From: Prevotellaceae bacterium UBA7017
GTDB taxonomy: Bacteria > Bacteroidota > Bacteroidia > Bacteroidales > Bacteroidaceae
DNA length: 12,873 nt
Assembly: GCA_002449535.1 (NCBI GenBank)
Contig: DJWZ01000104.1
Coordinates: forward strand, 1 to 12,873
Direction: 5' to 3'
The translations under genes and the position numbers were made by a program. Numbering within the stretch: position 1 is the stretch's first letter; every line of letters starts with the position of its first letter. The notes under the pieces were generated by a model. The model made no database searches and was not told the origin of the DNA. It saw nothing but the letters and a program-made list of their open reading frames with translations. Shown here in pieces: positions 1 to 6,830 of this stretch.

Positions 1-226
1 CATAGAAGCAAAGGTTCGTCCTCTCTCAAATGGTGATGTCAGCATATCTTTACCTGATTCCGACAATCCTGTAAAAGTGCAAATATATAATACAAACGGA
101 CAATGTGTAGGAGAATATACCATACCTTCCAATACAACTAACTACACCATTCCAAACATAGGAAAAAGAGGTGTTTTTGCCGTTCAGGTAGGTAGCTATG
201 GCTCAACACTCATTAGAATAGAATAA
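1..226 (+). CDS. C-terminal end of a secreted protein with a T9SS-type sorting domain (5' partial)
   Basis: An open frame enters from the left edge (codons from base 2) and stops at TAA 224-226, leaving 74 residues. The fragment contains the pattern VKVQIYNTNGQCVGEY, then a Thr/Asn-rich turn, then GVFAVQVGSYGSTLIRIE at the very end. This matches the general form of type A C-terminal sorting domains of the Bacteroidota type IX secretion system: a beta strand, an IYN-x-x-G-Q motif, a Gly followed by alternating hydrophobics, and a final short strand at the stop codon. Such domains direct export across the outer membrane and are removed at the surface. The catalytic or binding part of the protein lies outside the window, so its job is unknown. 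Other beta-sandwich tails could look alike. Confidence 0.7.
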   Translation, partial: IEAKVRPLSNGDVSISLPDSDNPVKVQIYNTNGQCVGEYTIPSNTTNYTIPNIGKRGVFAVQVGSYGSTLIRIE

Positions 227-254
227 AATTATAACAAGAATATAAAGAAAAATT

Positions 255-1355
255 ATGGCATTAAAATGTGGAATAGTAGGACTACCAAACGTTGGTAAGT
301 CAACTCTCTTTAATTGTTTATCATCTGCAAAGGCTCAGGCAGCTAATTTCCCTTTCTGTACAATAGAACCTAACGTAGGTGTCATAACCGTACCAGATGA
401 CCGTCTTACGAAACTTGCTGAGATAGTTCATCCTGGGCGCATTGTACCTGCCACCTGCGAAATAGTTGACATAGCAGGCTTGGTAAAGGGTGCCAGCAAG
501 GGAGAAGGTCTGGGAAACAAATTCCTGGGCAACATCCGTGAAACAGATGCCATCATTCACGTCCTCAGATGCTTCGAAGACGAGAACATCACCCATGTGG
601 ATGGTTCTGTCAATCCTATTCGTGACAAGGAGATAATTGATACAGAACTGCAGCTGAAAGACCTCGAAACCATTGAGAGCCGCTATGCCAAGACCCAAAA
701 AGTGGCTTCTGCGGGCAATAAAGACGCCAAGGTGGAGCTTAATGTGCTTGAGGCTTATAAACAATGCCTGGAGCAAGGAAAAAACGCCAGAACGGTAGAA
801 TTTGACTCTAAGGAGGAACAGCTGGCGGCAAAAAATCTCTTCCTGCTTACCAGCAAACCAGTTCTGTATGTTTGTAATGTTGATGAGTCATCCGCCAAAG
901 ATGGTAATGAATGGACAAAGAAAGTAGAGCAGCTGGCTGCTGAAGAAGGTGCAGAATGTATGGTTATAGCTGCAAAGACAGAAGAAGACATTGCCGGCTT
1001 TGACAACTATGAGGACAAGCAGCTCTTCCTTGAGGAGTTAGGACTTGAAGAGAGTGGTGTAAACCGTCTCATCAAGAAGGCTTATGCTCTTCTTAACCTG
1101 CAGACTTTTATTACTGCCGGCGAGATGGAGGTAAAGGCTTGGACCTTCAAAAAGGGGTGGAAGGCTCCGCAATGTGCAGGTGTCATACATACCGACTTTG
1201 AGAAAGGTTTTATTCGTGCCGAGGTTATCAAGTATGATGACTATATGCAGTATAAGTCCGAAGCAGCCATCAAAGAGGCAGGAAAACTGGGCATAGAAGG
1301 CAAGGACTATGTTGTTCAGGATGGCGACATCATGCACTTCAGATTTAATGTTTAG
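255..1355 (+). CDS. ychF: Redox-regulated ATPase YchF (Obg-family P-loop protein)
   Basis: This 366-residue protein is full length for YchF, a cytosolic P-loop NTPase of the Obg/TRAFAC group that binds ribosomes and is linked to oxidative-stress control and translation fidelity. The G1 loop GLPNVGKST is at residues 9-17 and the G3 segment DIAGLVKGA starts near residue 72. The base-specificity motif is NVDE at 208-211, the NxxE form that makes YchF prefer ATP over GTP. The C-terminal third (about 275-366) is the TGS domain, ending YVVQDGDIMHFRFNV as in typical family members. The ATG at 255 follows an A-rich tract without a Shine-Dalgarno, normal for Bacteroidota. It begins 28 nt after the preceding stop with no clear promoter between, so read-through from upstream is possible. 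Confidence 0.97.
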   Translation: MALKCGIVGLPNVGKSTLFNCLSSAKAQAANFPFCTIEPNVGVITVPDDRLTKLAEIVHPGRIVPATCEIVDIAGLVKGASKGEGLGNKFLGNIRETDAIIHVLRCFEDENITHVDGSVNPIRDKEIIDTELQLKDLETIESRYAKTQKVASAGNKDAKVELNVLEAYKQCLEQGKNARTVEFDSKEEQLAAKNLFLLTSKPVLYVCNVDESSAKDGNEWTKKVEQLAAEEGAECMVIAAKTEEDIAGFDNYEDKQLFLEELGLEESGVNRLIKKAYALLNLQTFITAGEMEVKAWTFKKGWKAPQCAGVIHTDFEKGFIRAEVIKYDDYMQYKSEAAIKEAGKLGIEGKDYVVQDGDIMHFRFNV

Positions 1356-1365
1356 GGCTTTAAAA

Positions 1366-1398
1366 GGGGAGTGAAAGGGGAGTGGAAGGGGAGTGAAA
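1366..1398 (+). repeat. Three tandem 11-bp units (GGGGAGTGAAA) after ychF
   Basis: Three copies of an 11-bp unit follow the ychF stop directly: GGGGAGTGAAA, GGGGAGTGGAA, GGGGAGTGAAA, with one base differing in the middle copy. The G-rich strand is the transcribed strand. No T-run or hairpin follows, so it is not an obvious terminator. It is probably a short slippage-prone intergenic repeat. Confidence 0.85.
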
Positions 1399-1453
1399 AG
1401 TGAAGAATTTGCTGCCGCCTCATCATTCCAAACTCCTCATTCCTAACTGAAAA

Positions 1454-1474
1454 ATTATGAATTATGAATTGTGA
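1454..1474 (+). repeat. Tandem AT-rich heptads (ATTATGA) spanning the lgt start
   Basis: Three 7-bp units ATTATGA, ATTATGA, ATTGTGA run through the lgt start region, and the lgt ATG (1464) lies inside the second unit. The ATG in the first unit (1457) opens a five-codon frame that stops at TGA 1472-1474, inside lgt. A change in unit number would alter leader spacing and the competing upstream ATG. Confidence 0.75.
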
Positions 1475-2303
1475 ATTATATATCCTTTGGAATCCAGATA
1501 CTGTAATATTTCATCTTGGACCTCTTGCAATACGTTGGTATTCAACATGCTGGCTAATAGGACTTCTGTTGGCATACCTGATAGTAAAATATCTGTACAG
1601 ACAGCAGAAACTGTCAGATGAGAAGTTCGAACCCCTCTTTCTGTATTGCTTCATAGGAATCCTTGTAGGAGCACGCCTGGGACATTGCATCTTCTATGAG
1701 CCAGGGTATTTCCTTACCAGCTGGAACCACTTCATCGAGATGTTGCTCCCCATTCGTCAGGATTTCTATGGGCATTGGCATTTTACGGGATATGAGGGCC
1801 TTGCAAGTCATGGAGGCACCATAGGCATCATCCTCGCCCTTCTGCTTTATAGCAAGAACTTGAAGGTAAGAATGTGGACAGTACTCGATACCATCTCTAT
1901 TGCCGTTCCCGTAACGGCATGTTTCATCCGCCTTGGCAACCTCATGAACAGCGAGATAATAGGCAAGCCGACAGACCTTCCTTGGGCTTTCGTCTTTGAG
2001 AGAATAGACATGCTTCCACGCCATCCAGGACAGCTGTATGAAGCAATAGCATACGCCTGTTTCTTCTTCGTACTGTGGTATTTCTACAAGAAGAAGCCCA
2101 ATCTGGTAGGCACATCCTTCTTTTTCGGATTAGACATCTTCCTGATTTTCACCTTCCGCTTCTTCATAGAATACACCAAAGAAGTACAGGAAAGCTTCGA
2201 ACAAGGCATGCTCTTCGATATGGGACAGATACTCTCAGTACCCTTCATCCTCATGGGAGCCTATTTCACCTACAAAGGTTGGAAGAAGGTGCAGGAGAAA
2301 TAA
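1464..2303 (+). CDS. lgt: Prolipoprotein diacylglyceryl transferase
   Basis: Lgt transfers diacylglycerol from phosphatidylglycerol to the lipobox cysteine of prolipoproteins, the first step of lipoprotein maturation at the inner membrane. The 279-residue protein has about seven hydrophobic segments, as expected. Signatures in order are HGG at 116-118, the family signature RLGNLMNSE at 156-164, and RHPGQLYEA from 186; R156 and N159 fall in the essential signature. The segment RFFIEYTKE near 232-241 also fits the family. The start at 1464 is the first ATG giving the whole N-terminus; ATG 1457 is out of frame. The gene lies 108 nt after ychF without a recognisable promoter and is closed by the hairpin terminator at 2344-2392. 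Confidence 0.97.
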   Translation: MNCELYILWNPDTVIFHLGPLAIRWYSTCWLIGLLLAYLIVKYLYRQQKLSDEKFEPLFLYCFIGILVGARLGHCIFYEPGYFLTSWNHFIEMLLPIRQDFYGHWHFTGYEGLASHGGTIGIILALLLYSKNLKVRMWTVLDTISIAVPVTACFIRLGNLMNSEIIGKPTDLPWAFVFERIDMLPRHPGQLYEAIAYACFFFVLWYFYKKKPNLVGTSFFFGLDIFLIFTFRFFIEYTKEVQESFEQGMLFDMGQILSVPFILMGAYFTYKGWKKVQEK

Positions 2304-2343
2304 GAAATATGATATAGAATTGTTAATGATAACCTCCACAAAG

Positions 2344-2392
2344 TGGTTACATATATACACCCAAAATAAGGGAATATATGTAACCATTTTTT
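2344..2392 (+). terminator. Rho-independent terminator after lgt
   Basis: A perfect 13-bp stem (TGGTTACATATAT at 2344-2356 with its complement at 2374-2386) encloses a 17-nt loop that can add an inner CCC/GGG pairing. It is followed on the plus strand by TTTTTT (2387-2392). The T-run touches the stop codon of the convergent minus-strand gene (2391-2393). On the minus strand no strong T-run follows the stem, so it serves lgt best. Confidence 0.9.
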
Positions 2393-3572
2393 ATTCCACA
2401 ACCTTTAACCCAAGTTTTTCTATAAAAGTGCTTAATGCATGATTAGTCCCTAATTCATCTACGCTCATTTTAGGCTTGTTATCTACCACATCAACAGAAG
2501 AATACGTAAATTTTATCAAATGTTTATATTCATCTGGTATACATTTTGCAATCGTATTACGGAATAGTATATAACATTCCTCGTTGAAATTTTTAGTAGG
2601 ATATGCTGTGAGTTCATCATAATCTGAACTAGAGATGAATTTCCTCTGTACCATGTTATCCCATTCTTCATAAGCGACAAGTTCCTCCGTTAAGCTTAAT
2701 TCACCCATGCACCAAAGAATATGAGAAACTACATCAAGCCATTTAGTAGTAGGGTAGTAGTCCTCATACATGGTAGAGCCTACCTTGTCGAATTTTTTTT
2801 CCAATAAAGAACTTAGAGTAGGATTAAGATTAAGGTAATCAATAATCTGCTCAAACATTATCCGTGTGGCTTCTCCTTTCTTAATTATGCTGTTTGATTT
2901 AGCCTTAATGTACAACAATTCTACATCACTTCTTCCATAAAACTTAAAAACTCCATCTAATTCTAGTTTCTCTTTATCAATAGTAAATTTAGGGTGATTT
3001 ATCAAACGAATGCATAACCATGTATAATTTTCATCTGTTTCTAAATGGAACAGATTGTTATACACATATTCCATAGGAAAATGGCGTAAGACAACCTGCC
3101 CGCACTCTTCTTCATGGTACTGCTCCCACAAGGTTTTCACATCTTTATAGAACATGTTATCCCAATTACGTTTCAACCGATTGTAAGCCCACATTCTATC
3201 TTGTTTTGCAGACGAAAGAAAGGCTTTGATTATCTTTCGCTGCATTTGAAATTCTTGCTTGTCAAATCTATCTTGAAGTTGCTTTCTTGTAGTTGTAACC
3301 TTGCCACTCTGTTTATCTGTAAAGGATTTCAAGAGGGCAGAAATACTTTCATTCCTATGTGGCTGCATCTTGTCCATGACTTTAATTGCTTCCTCATAAA
3401 GTCCCTTGCCTACGCTCCATTTGGAAGAACCACGTTTCAATTTCTTTTTAAGTATAAGTAGTTCTTCCTTGTTGAGTGTATGCACCAAAGCTCTCAAAAC
3501 ACCCCTTTCCGCAAGACTTGCTTGGTACTTTTCTTGCTGATAATTCGCTAATATGTAGTCTAATGCACTCAT
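2391..3572 (-). CDS. Unrecognised 393-aa soluble protein, last gene of a three-gene operon
   Basis: I do not recognise a family. The predicted protein has no signal peptide or membrane helix. It looks mostly alpha-helical, with a strongly basic N-terminal third (about residues 35-135, including a KKKLKRGSSK stretch) and a more acidic, aromatic-rich remainder. Motifs such as WLCIRLINHPKF and WLDVVSHILWCMGEL suggest helical-repeat packing, but this is only an impression. The ATG at 3572 lies 4 nt after the stop of the preceding gene, so the two are almost certainly co-translated and probably work together. The stop lies in the T-run of the convergent lgt terminator. Its base composition is AT-rich like the rest of the operon and unlike ychF or lgt, in keeping with accessory DNA. 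A structural or adaptor partner of the neighbouring membrane protein is an inference only. Confidence 0.85.
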   Translation of the reverse strand: MSALDYILANYQQEKYQASLAERGVLRALVHTLNKEELLILKKKLKRGSSKWSVGKGLYEEAIKVMDKMQPHRNESISALLKSFTDKQSGKVTTTRKQLQDRFDKQEFQMQRKIIKAFLSSAKQDRMWAYNRLKRNWDNMFYKDVKTLWEQYHEEECGQVVLRHFPMEYVYNNLFHLETDENYTWLCIRLINHPKFTIDKEKLELDGVFKFYGRSDVELLYIKAKSNSIIKKGEATRIMFEQIIDYLNLNPTLSSLLEKKFDKVGSTMYEDYYPTTKWLDVVSHILWCMGELSLTEELVAYEEWDNMVQRKFISSSDYDELTAYPTKNFNEECYILFRNTIAKCIPDEYKHLIKFTYSSVDVVDNKPKMSVDELGTNHALSTFIEKLGLKVVE

Positions 3573-3576
3573 ATAT

Positions 3577-4440
3577 TTAGAAAGGTAAATCTGTGTCTTC
3601 TTGTTTGTTTTTATTCATATAATAATCAATGAGCTGTTTAGATACTTCTTCAAGGATTTCAGAGTAGTCTAACCCATACAGATTACATGTGTGAATAAAA
3701 CTTTCATTATCCTCATAGCATGTTCTTGCATTTGTCAAGGGGATAGAAAGTATATTTAGGTCATCTATGTTATTTTCTGTGACACTAATATCACCATATT
3801 CTGTTTGGATAAAGTGCAGCATTAAAGAATACAACTGCCTTTCTATTTCTGATTTCTTTGAAATTCTACAAGGCTGTAAACCGTTGTGTTTTTTCGATGT
3901 GTTATCATTTTCCACCTCAAATGAGCGTATAATCTTTTTTATTGGCTTATTGACCAGCATTAGGCATGGCACATAAGTTTTTCCGTCCCTGCTAACTTCT
4001 GCATAACAGAAATCATCAAGTTCTCCTTGCTCCATGTGTTCTAATGCAGCAGGGCTTACATAGCCTTTTTTACTTCCACAAGTGAAAAATACTTTGCCCG
4101 TATTAGGGTTTTCCACAAATTTAAGTGTAGCATTTTCGCTACTAACTAATTCTCTTGCAGACATCTTGTTGCGAAACTTCATCTGACTATCATTGGTTTG
4201 TGCTGATTGTTCTTGTATTTGTGTGGCAGATTGATTTTGACCAGTAGTACGGTAATCCTTCTCATGTTGGGTGTCCTCCGTCTTGTTGCCAAAATACAAG
4301 AGCAGAAAGCCTATACAGCCCAATATGAGCGCACCCATAAATCTGCCACCAGCAGTATCAGCATCCCGTCCAGCAGAAAACAAAGCACCTAATAGACTTA
4401 GTGCTGCTATTGCTAATAATATTGAGCCAATCTTTTTCAT
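3577..4440 (-). CDS. Unrecognised membrane protein with two N-terminal helices and a soluble domain
   Basis: This 287-residue protein starts with two hydrophobic segments: ILLAIAALSLLGALFSAG (about residues 5-22) and FMGALILGCIGFLLLYFG (about 34-51). A Gln/Thr/Ser-rich linker (about 55-90) follows, then a soluble domain with KFVENPNTGKVFFTCGSKKG near 108-127 and YVSPAALEHMEQGELDDF after it. The last 90 residues are acidic and helical, with tyrosines. I know no family name for this. The frame opens further upstream only through a TTG at 4476 that overlaps the preceding gene. ATG 4440 is the first ATG, begins a standard membrane N-terminus (MKKIGS) and lies 10 nt after that gene's stop, so I chose it. 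The soluble part most likely faces the cytoplasm, where the 393-aa product of the next gene (4-nt gap) could meet it. That contact is inferred from position. Confidence 0.85.
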   Translation of the reverse strand: MKKIGSILLAIAALSLLGALFSAGRDADTAGGRFMGALILGCIGFLLLYFGNKTEDTQHEKDYRTTGQNQSATQIQEQSAQTNDSQMKFRNKMSARELVSSENATLKFVENPNTGKVFFTCGSKKGYVSPAALEHMEQGELDDFCYAEVSRDGKTYVPCLMLVNKPIKKIIRSFEVENDNTSKKHNGLQPCRISKKSEIERQLYSLMLHFIQTEYGDISVTENNIDDLNILSIPLTNARTCYEDNESFIHTCNLYGLDYSEILEEVSKQLIDYYMNKNKQEDTDLPF

Positions 4441-4450
4441 CTTTCCCAAT

Positions 4451-4702
4451 TTATTTATGTCTAATAGTTTCTTCAAAAGGAATGTTGTTTGACCCAGAGC
4501 AATTTTTCATTTCGATTAAATTGAATATGATAAATGCTCCGATAAAGAGATAAAATAGAAACTTTGCTATCGAGTTTTCACTTTTACTATGTACAATAGT
4601 CTCGCCATATTCTTTCTTTTTATCCCAGTTGTTGGTTGCAGAAAGAAAGATGATGAGACATGCCACCATGATAATAACCGTAATAAATCCAAGTGTTTTC
4701 AT
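4451..4702 (-). CDS. Small two-helix membrane protein, first gene of the operon
   Basis: The 83-residue product has hydrophobic segments at about residues 3-22 (LGFITVIIMVACLIIFLSA) and 49-64 (FLFYLFIGAFIIFNLI), joined by a charged loop (WDKKKEYGETIVHSKSEN) and followed by a polar tail. No family is recognised. The frame remains open upstream to 4783, but that extension is Cys-rich, uncharacteristic, and encodes the leader terminator region. ATG 4702 gives a clean MKTLGF membrane start, so I prefer it. It sits about 36 nt downstream of the terminator hairpin at 4738-4761, so its expression should depend on read-through of that signal or on a second promoter. The next gene starts 10 nt after its stop, indicating one transcription unit of three genes. 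Confidence 0.65.
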   Translation of the reverse strand: MKTLGFITVIIMVACLIIFLSATNNWDKKKEYGETIVHSKSENSIAKFLFYLFIGAFIIFNLIEMKNCSGSNNIPFEETIRHK

Positions 4703-4727
4703 TGGGATTATTGTTTTGCGACACACA

Positions 4728-4761
4728 AAAAGAAAAGGTGCAAACAATCCTGTATTTGCAC
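4728..4761 (-). terminator. Rho-independent terminator in the leader of the minus-strand operon
   Basis: Read on the minus strand, GTGCAAA (4761-4755) pairs with TTTGCAC (4744-4738) across a 10-nt loop. It is followed by a T-rich tract of TTTT, C and TTTTT (4737-4727). Its first arm shares two bases (4760-4761) with the closing stem P1 of the RNA fold just upstream. It therefore either ends a free-standing small RNA or forms the off state of a regulated leader for the gene at 4702. Confidence 0.75.
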
Positions 4762-4908
4762 ATTCGGAGGTATCGCCAAACACCTAAGTCCCACAAATAA
4801 GAAAAGCCTGCACCATGAGGTACAAGCATTTCACTAACTTGCTATTGGGACACATTCTTCTAATTGGCGATTTTCCGAATGTTACATGCAAGAAGTAAAA
4901 CACTTCTT
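4738..4908 (-). ncRNA. Structured leader or small RNA, copy A of an unassigned family
   Basis: In minus-strand sense there is a 5' hairpin (AAGAAGT/ACTTCTT, 4908-4902 with 4896-4890), then a nested fold. P1 is ACATTCGG/CCGAATGT (4882-4875 with 4767-4760) and P2 is ATCGCCAA/TTGGCGAT (4871-4864 with 4779-4772). P3 is GTCCCA/TGGGAC (4851-4846 with 4793-4788), and P4 is a 6-bp hairpin with a TCAT loop (4824-4809). A small extra hairpin (AGCA/TGCT) sits between P3 and P4. Between P1 and P2 lie AAA on the 5' side and ACCT on the 3' side. P4 is followed by GGCTTTTCTTAT. The same layout recurs at 7497-7615 with different stem sequences. A promoter precedes it and a terminator follows it. I cannot name the family; the fold was read by eye and no energy was computed. 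Confidence 0.7.
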
Positions 4909-4965
4909 TTGATGATATGTCTGTTAAACTTTTATATCATTCTATTCAATTTTAGTTTCATGTTG

Positions 4966-4996
4966 CAAAGGTATGAATAAGTGAGCAAAATTCCAA
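4966..4996 (-). promoter_or_regulatory. Bacteroidota-type promoter for RNA copy A and the minus-strand operon
   Basis: On the minus strand the -7 element TACCTTTG is at 4973-4966 and the -33 TTG at 4996-4994, with 20 nt between, matching the sigma-ABfr consensus (TTG, 19-21 nt, TAnnTTTG). Transcription should begin near 4960, giving a leader of about 260 nt before the first gene at 4702. Confidence 0.8.
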
Positions 4997-5108
4997 ACAA
5001 AAAAGAAATTATTTTCATTTATAGTTTAATTTTCGAGCACAAAAATCTCGACCAACATGTCAAAAGTATAGAATATTTCTCAAACTCCCAAAAGACACTC
5101 TGACGTTT

Positions 5109-5158
5109 CCTAATTTAAGTTGACTATCTGTATGTCTAAACCCTAAAATTAGTTGACT
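5109..5158 (+). repeat. Two 17-bp direct repeats outside the left inverted-repeat arm
   Basis: CCTAATTTAAGTTGACT (5109-5125) and CCTAAAATTAGTTGACT (5142-5158) agree at 14 of 17 positions and begin 33 bp apart. They lie 20 bp outside the left arm of the long inverted repeat. They could be an attachment or binding site, or chance AT-rich similarity. Confidence 0.4.
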
Positions 5159-5177
5159 TTCATTTTTCCCCTCCCTC

Positions 5178-5263
5178 CTCCCTCAATGTGGCTGGAAGGC
5201 CCATAAATACTAGGCTCATAGTGAGGGAGGGGTGACTTTGACCCCTCCCTCAACCCCTCCCTC
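5178..5263 (+). repeat. Left arm of an 86-bp imperfect inverted repeat around the VapE-like gene
   Basis: This arm matches the reverse complement of 6829-6914 over 86 bp without gaps, and its inner 41 bp differ by one base. It contains a perfect 11-bp hairpin (GAGGGAGGGGT 5223-5233, ACCCCTCCCTC 5241-5251, 7-nt loop) followed by a second ACCCCTCCCTC copy. Pyrimidine-rich DNA continues to about 5296 with a further 7-bp hairpin (CCCTCCC 5289-5295, GGGAGGG 5302-5308). The minus strand here has many G-runs and could form G-quadruplexes. Confidence 0.85.
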
Positions 5264-5377
5264 GGTCCCACCCTCGGCCCCACCCCTTCCCTCCCCAGTT
5301 AGGGAGGGTGAATTTTGTTGAGAGTTGAAAGACCTATAATAGTTAGTAGTTTGTCTTTTTCCGACGTGAGCGAACTC

Positions 5378-5421
5378 TTGGTCCGTCGGGCACGGACTGG
5401 GAGTCCGTAAGGACGGACCAA
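5378..5421 (+). repeat. Interrupted palindrome built from GTCCGT/ACGGAC units
   Basis: An outer 10-bp stem (TTGGTCCGTC 5378-5387, GACGGACCAA 5412-5421) encloses an inner 7-bp stem (ACGGACT 5392-5398, AGTCCGT 5402-5408) with a GGG loop. The hexamer GTCCGT and its complement alternate four times, so other pairings are possible. It is followed by only CTTTT, a weak terminator tail, and lies about 90 bp upstream of the next promoter. It may be a terminator, a protein-binding site or a replication/recombination site. Confidence 0.7.
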
Positions 5422-5484
5422 CTTTTAGCCTTAATGGTAAAAAATGCATGCGTGCTTTTGTCACCAAAATAATTTGAAAAACAC

Positions 5485-5515
5485 TTGTGAATCTCAAATA
5501 TTTTTTGTACCTTTG
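5485..5515 (+). promoter_or_regulatory. Bacteroidota-type promoter for the VapE-like gene
   Basis: TTG at 5485-5487 and TACCTTTG at 5508-5515 are separated by 20 nt, the consensus arrangement. The predicted start near 5521 leaves a leader of about 100 nt before ATG 5619. Confidence 0.8.
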
Positions 5516-5618
5516 CACTGGATTTCTGTGAGAAGAATGCAAAAATATTGCAACATTCAAACAGCACCATGAAAAACTCAAGGTAACCCCTTATTTATTA
5601 ACTATAAAATCTATTATT

Positions 5619-6830
5619 ATGACACAAAAAGTACTCATCAAGGGTGAGGCACTTCACGCCTCTGTGGTTTCAGCACTCGCTGCTGAACAGTTTCTCAACA
5701 ACAATTATCTCTTCCGTCGTAATGTGCTGAATGGCAAAGTGGAGTTTGCTGTCAAACCATCTGGTAGTCAGGAACCAGCCTTTCGTCCTTTGACACAAGA
5801 GGCTATCAACAGCATCATCCTGCGTGCCAAGCGCGAGGATATCTGTGAGGGCAACAGCCCCAAGACTGACATTATGGAGTATATCCATTCAGAAGAGGTG
5901 CCAACATTCGATCCTATCGGCGATTATCTTAACAATCTGCCACAATGGGACGGACAGAACCATGTTGCCAAACTCTTCTCCCGACTGCCTGGTATCACTA
6001 CGGAGCAGCAGAACTATCTCTGCATCTGGCTTCGCTCTGCTGTGGCTCATTGGCTGCAAATGGACACCTTGCATGGTAATGAGGTAGTGCCAACACTTAT
6101 CGGAGCACAGGGATGTGGTAAGACGACATTCTTCAAACGCTTGCTGCCTCAACACTTGCGCCAGTATTTCCTCGACCATCTGAACCTCTCGAACAAATTT
6201 GACAAAGAGATGGCTCTGACAAACAACCTGATGGTTTGCCTCGATGAACTTGAGGCTATCCGTCCCAGCCAGCATGCCTCGCTGAAACAAACCCTCTCGA
6301 AAAGCAAGGTGAACGGAAGGCCTATCTTTGGTTGCACTCAGGAAGACAAAGCACGCTATGCATCGTTTGTGGCTACAACAAACAATCTGCATCCTCTCAC
6401 AGATGCTACTGGCAGTCGCAGATATATCTGTATAGAGATTCCTAAGGGAATGTTTATCGATAACTCTGGCGAAATAGATTATGACCAGCTATACGCACAG
6501 ATTTTGCACGAATTAATCGATGAAAAGGCTCCTTACTGGTTTAACAACGACGAGGTTGCTCGCATACAGCAGCTAAATCAAGGCTATATGGAACAGAAAG
6601 ACATAGTAGAAATCATCAAGGTATGCTTTCGCAAGCCAGAAGAAGGCGAACAAGCGAAGGCTATGAATACCACAGAACTATTGGGATATATTCAAACCAA
6701 ATTCCCCACAATCTCCGATAATATGAGCATAAGGGTTCGTTTGGGTCAGGCTATGAAAATGCTGGAGTTTGACAGCACCCATCGTGCACACATATCCTAT
6801 TACAAGGCAATACCTTTGAAGAGTGCCTGA
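5619..6830 (+). CDS. VapE/DUF3874-type SF3-like ATPase (primase-less form)
   Basis: The 403-residue protein carries the VapE (virulence-associated E) ATPase core, related to superfamily 3 helicases that act in replication of phages and mobile islands. Walker A GAQGCGKTT is at 162-170, Walker B LMVCLDE at 204-210, a sensor motif FVATTNN at 250-256, and the arginine motif TGSRR at 264-268. Residues 85-120 hold the IHSEEVPTFDPIGDYLNNLP and WDGQ segment typical of the family. The last 60 residues look like the small C-terminal DUF3874 domain. Relatives I recall are longer and start with a VirE_N/primase-like region; this one begins directly at the linker. The ATG follows an A/T-rich tract downstream of a consensus promoter. 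The stop codon overlaps the first bases of the right inverted-repeat arm. A DUF6078-like gene follows. Confidence 0.9.
   Translation: MTQKVLIKGEALHASVVSALAAEQFLNNNYLFRRNVLNGKVEFAVKPSGSQEPAFRPLTQEAINSIILRAKREDICEGNSPKTDIMEYIHSEEVPTFDPIGDYLNNLPQWDGQNHVAKLFSRLPGITTEQQNYLCIWLRSAVAHWLQMDTLHGNEVVPTLIGAQGCGKTTFFKRLLPQHLRQYFLDHLNLSNKFDKEMALTNNLMVCLDELEAIRPSQHASLKQTLSKSKVNGRPIFGCTQEDKARYASFVATTNNLHPLTDATGSRRYICIEIPKGMFIDNSGEIDYDQLYAQILHELIDEKAPYWFNNDEVARIQQLNQGYMEQKDIVEIIKVCFRKPEEGEQAKAMNTTELLGYIQTKFPTISDNMSIRVRLGQAMKMLEFDSTHRAHISYYKAIPLKSA

Noticed and set aside
4703..4829. Minus-strand frames upstream of the small membrane protein
   Set aside because: They cover the RNA fold and terminator and give Cys-rich, unlikely proteins. 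The in-frame extension of the 83-aa gene to 4783 has the same problem.
5378..5421. A tRNA or tRNA-like cloverleaf
   Set aside because: The region is about 44 nt, with no anticodon arm, T-loop or CCA-type end.
5216..5581. Minus-strand open frame of 121 codons in the repeat region
   Set aside because: It runs through the GGGAGGGG repeats (low-complexity EGGVEGG and TEGG residues) and the palindrome, with no promoter or domain.
6811..6818. TACCTTTG at the end of the VapE-like gene as a promoter for the DUF6078-like gene
   Set aside because: No TTG lies 19-21 nt upstream, and the bases are coding sequence, so chance is more likely.
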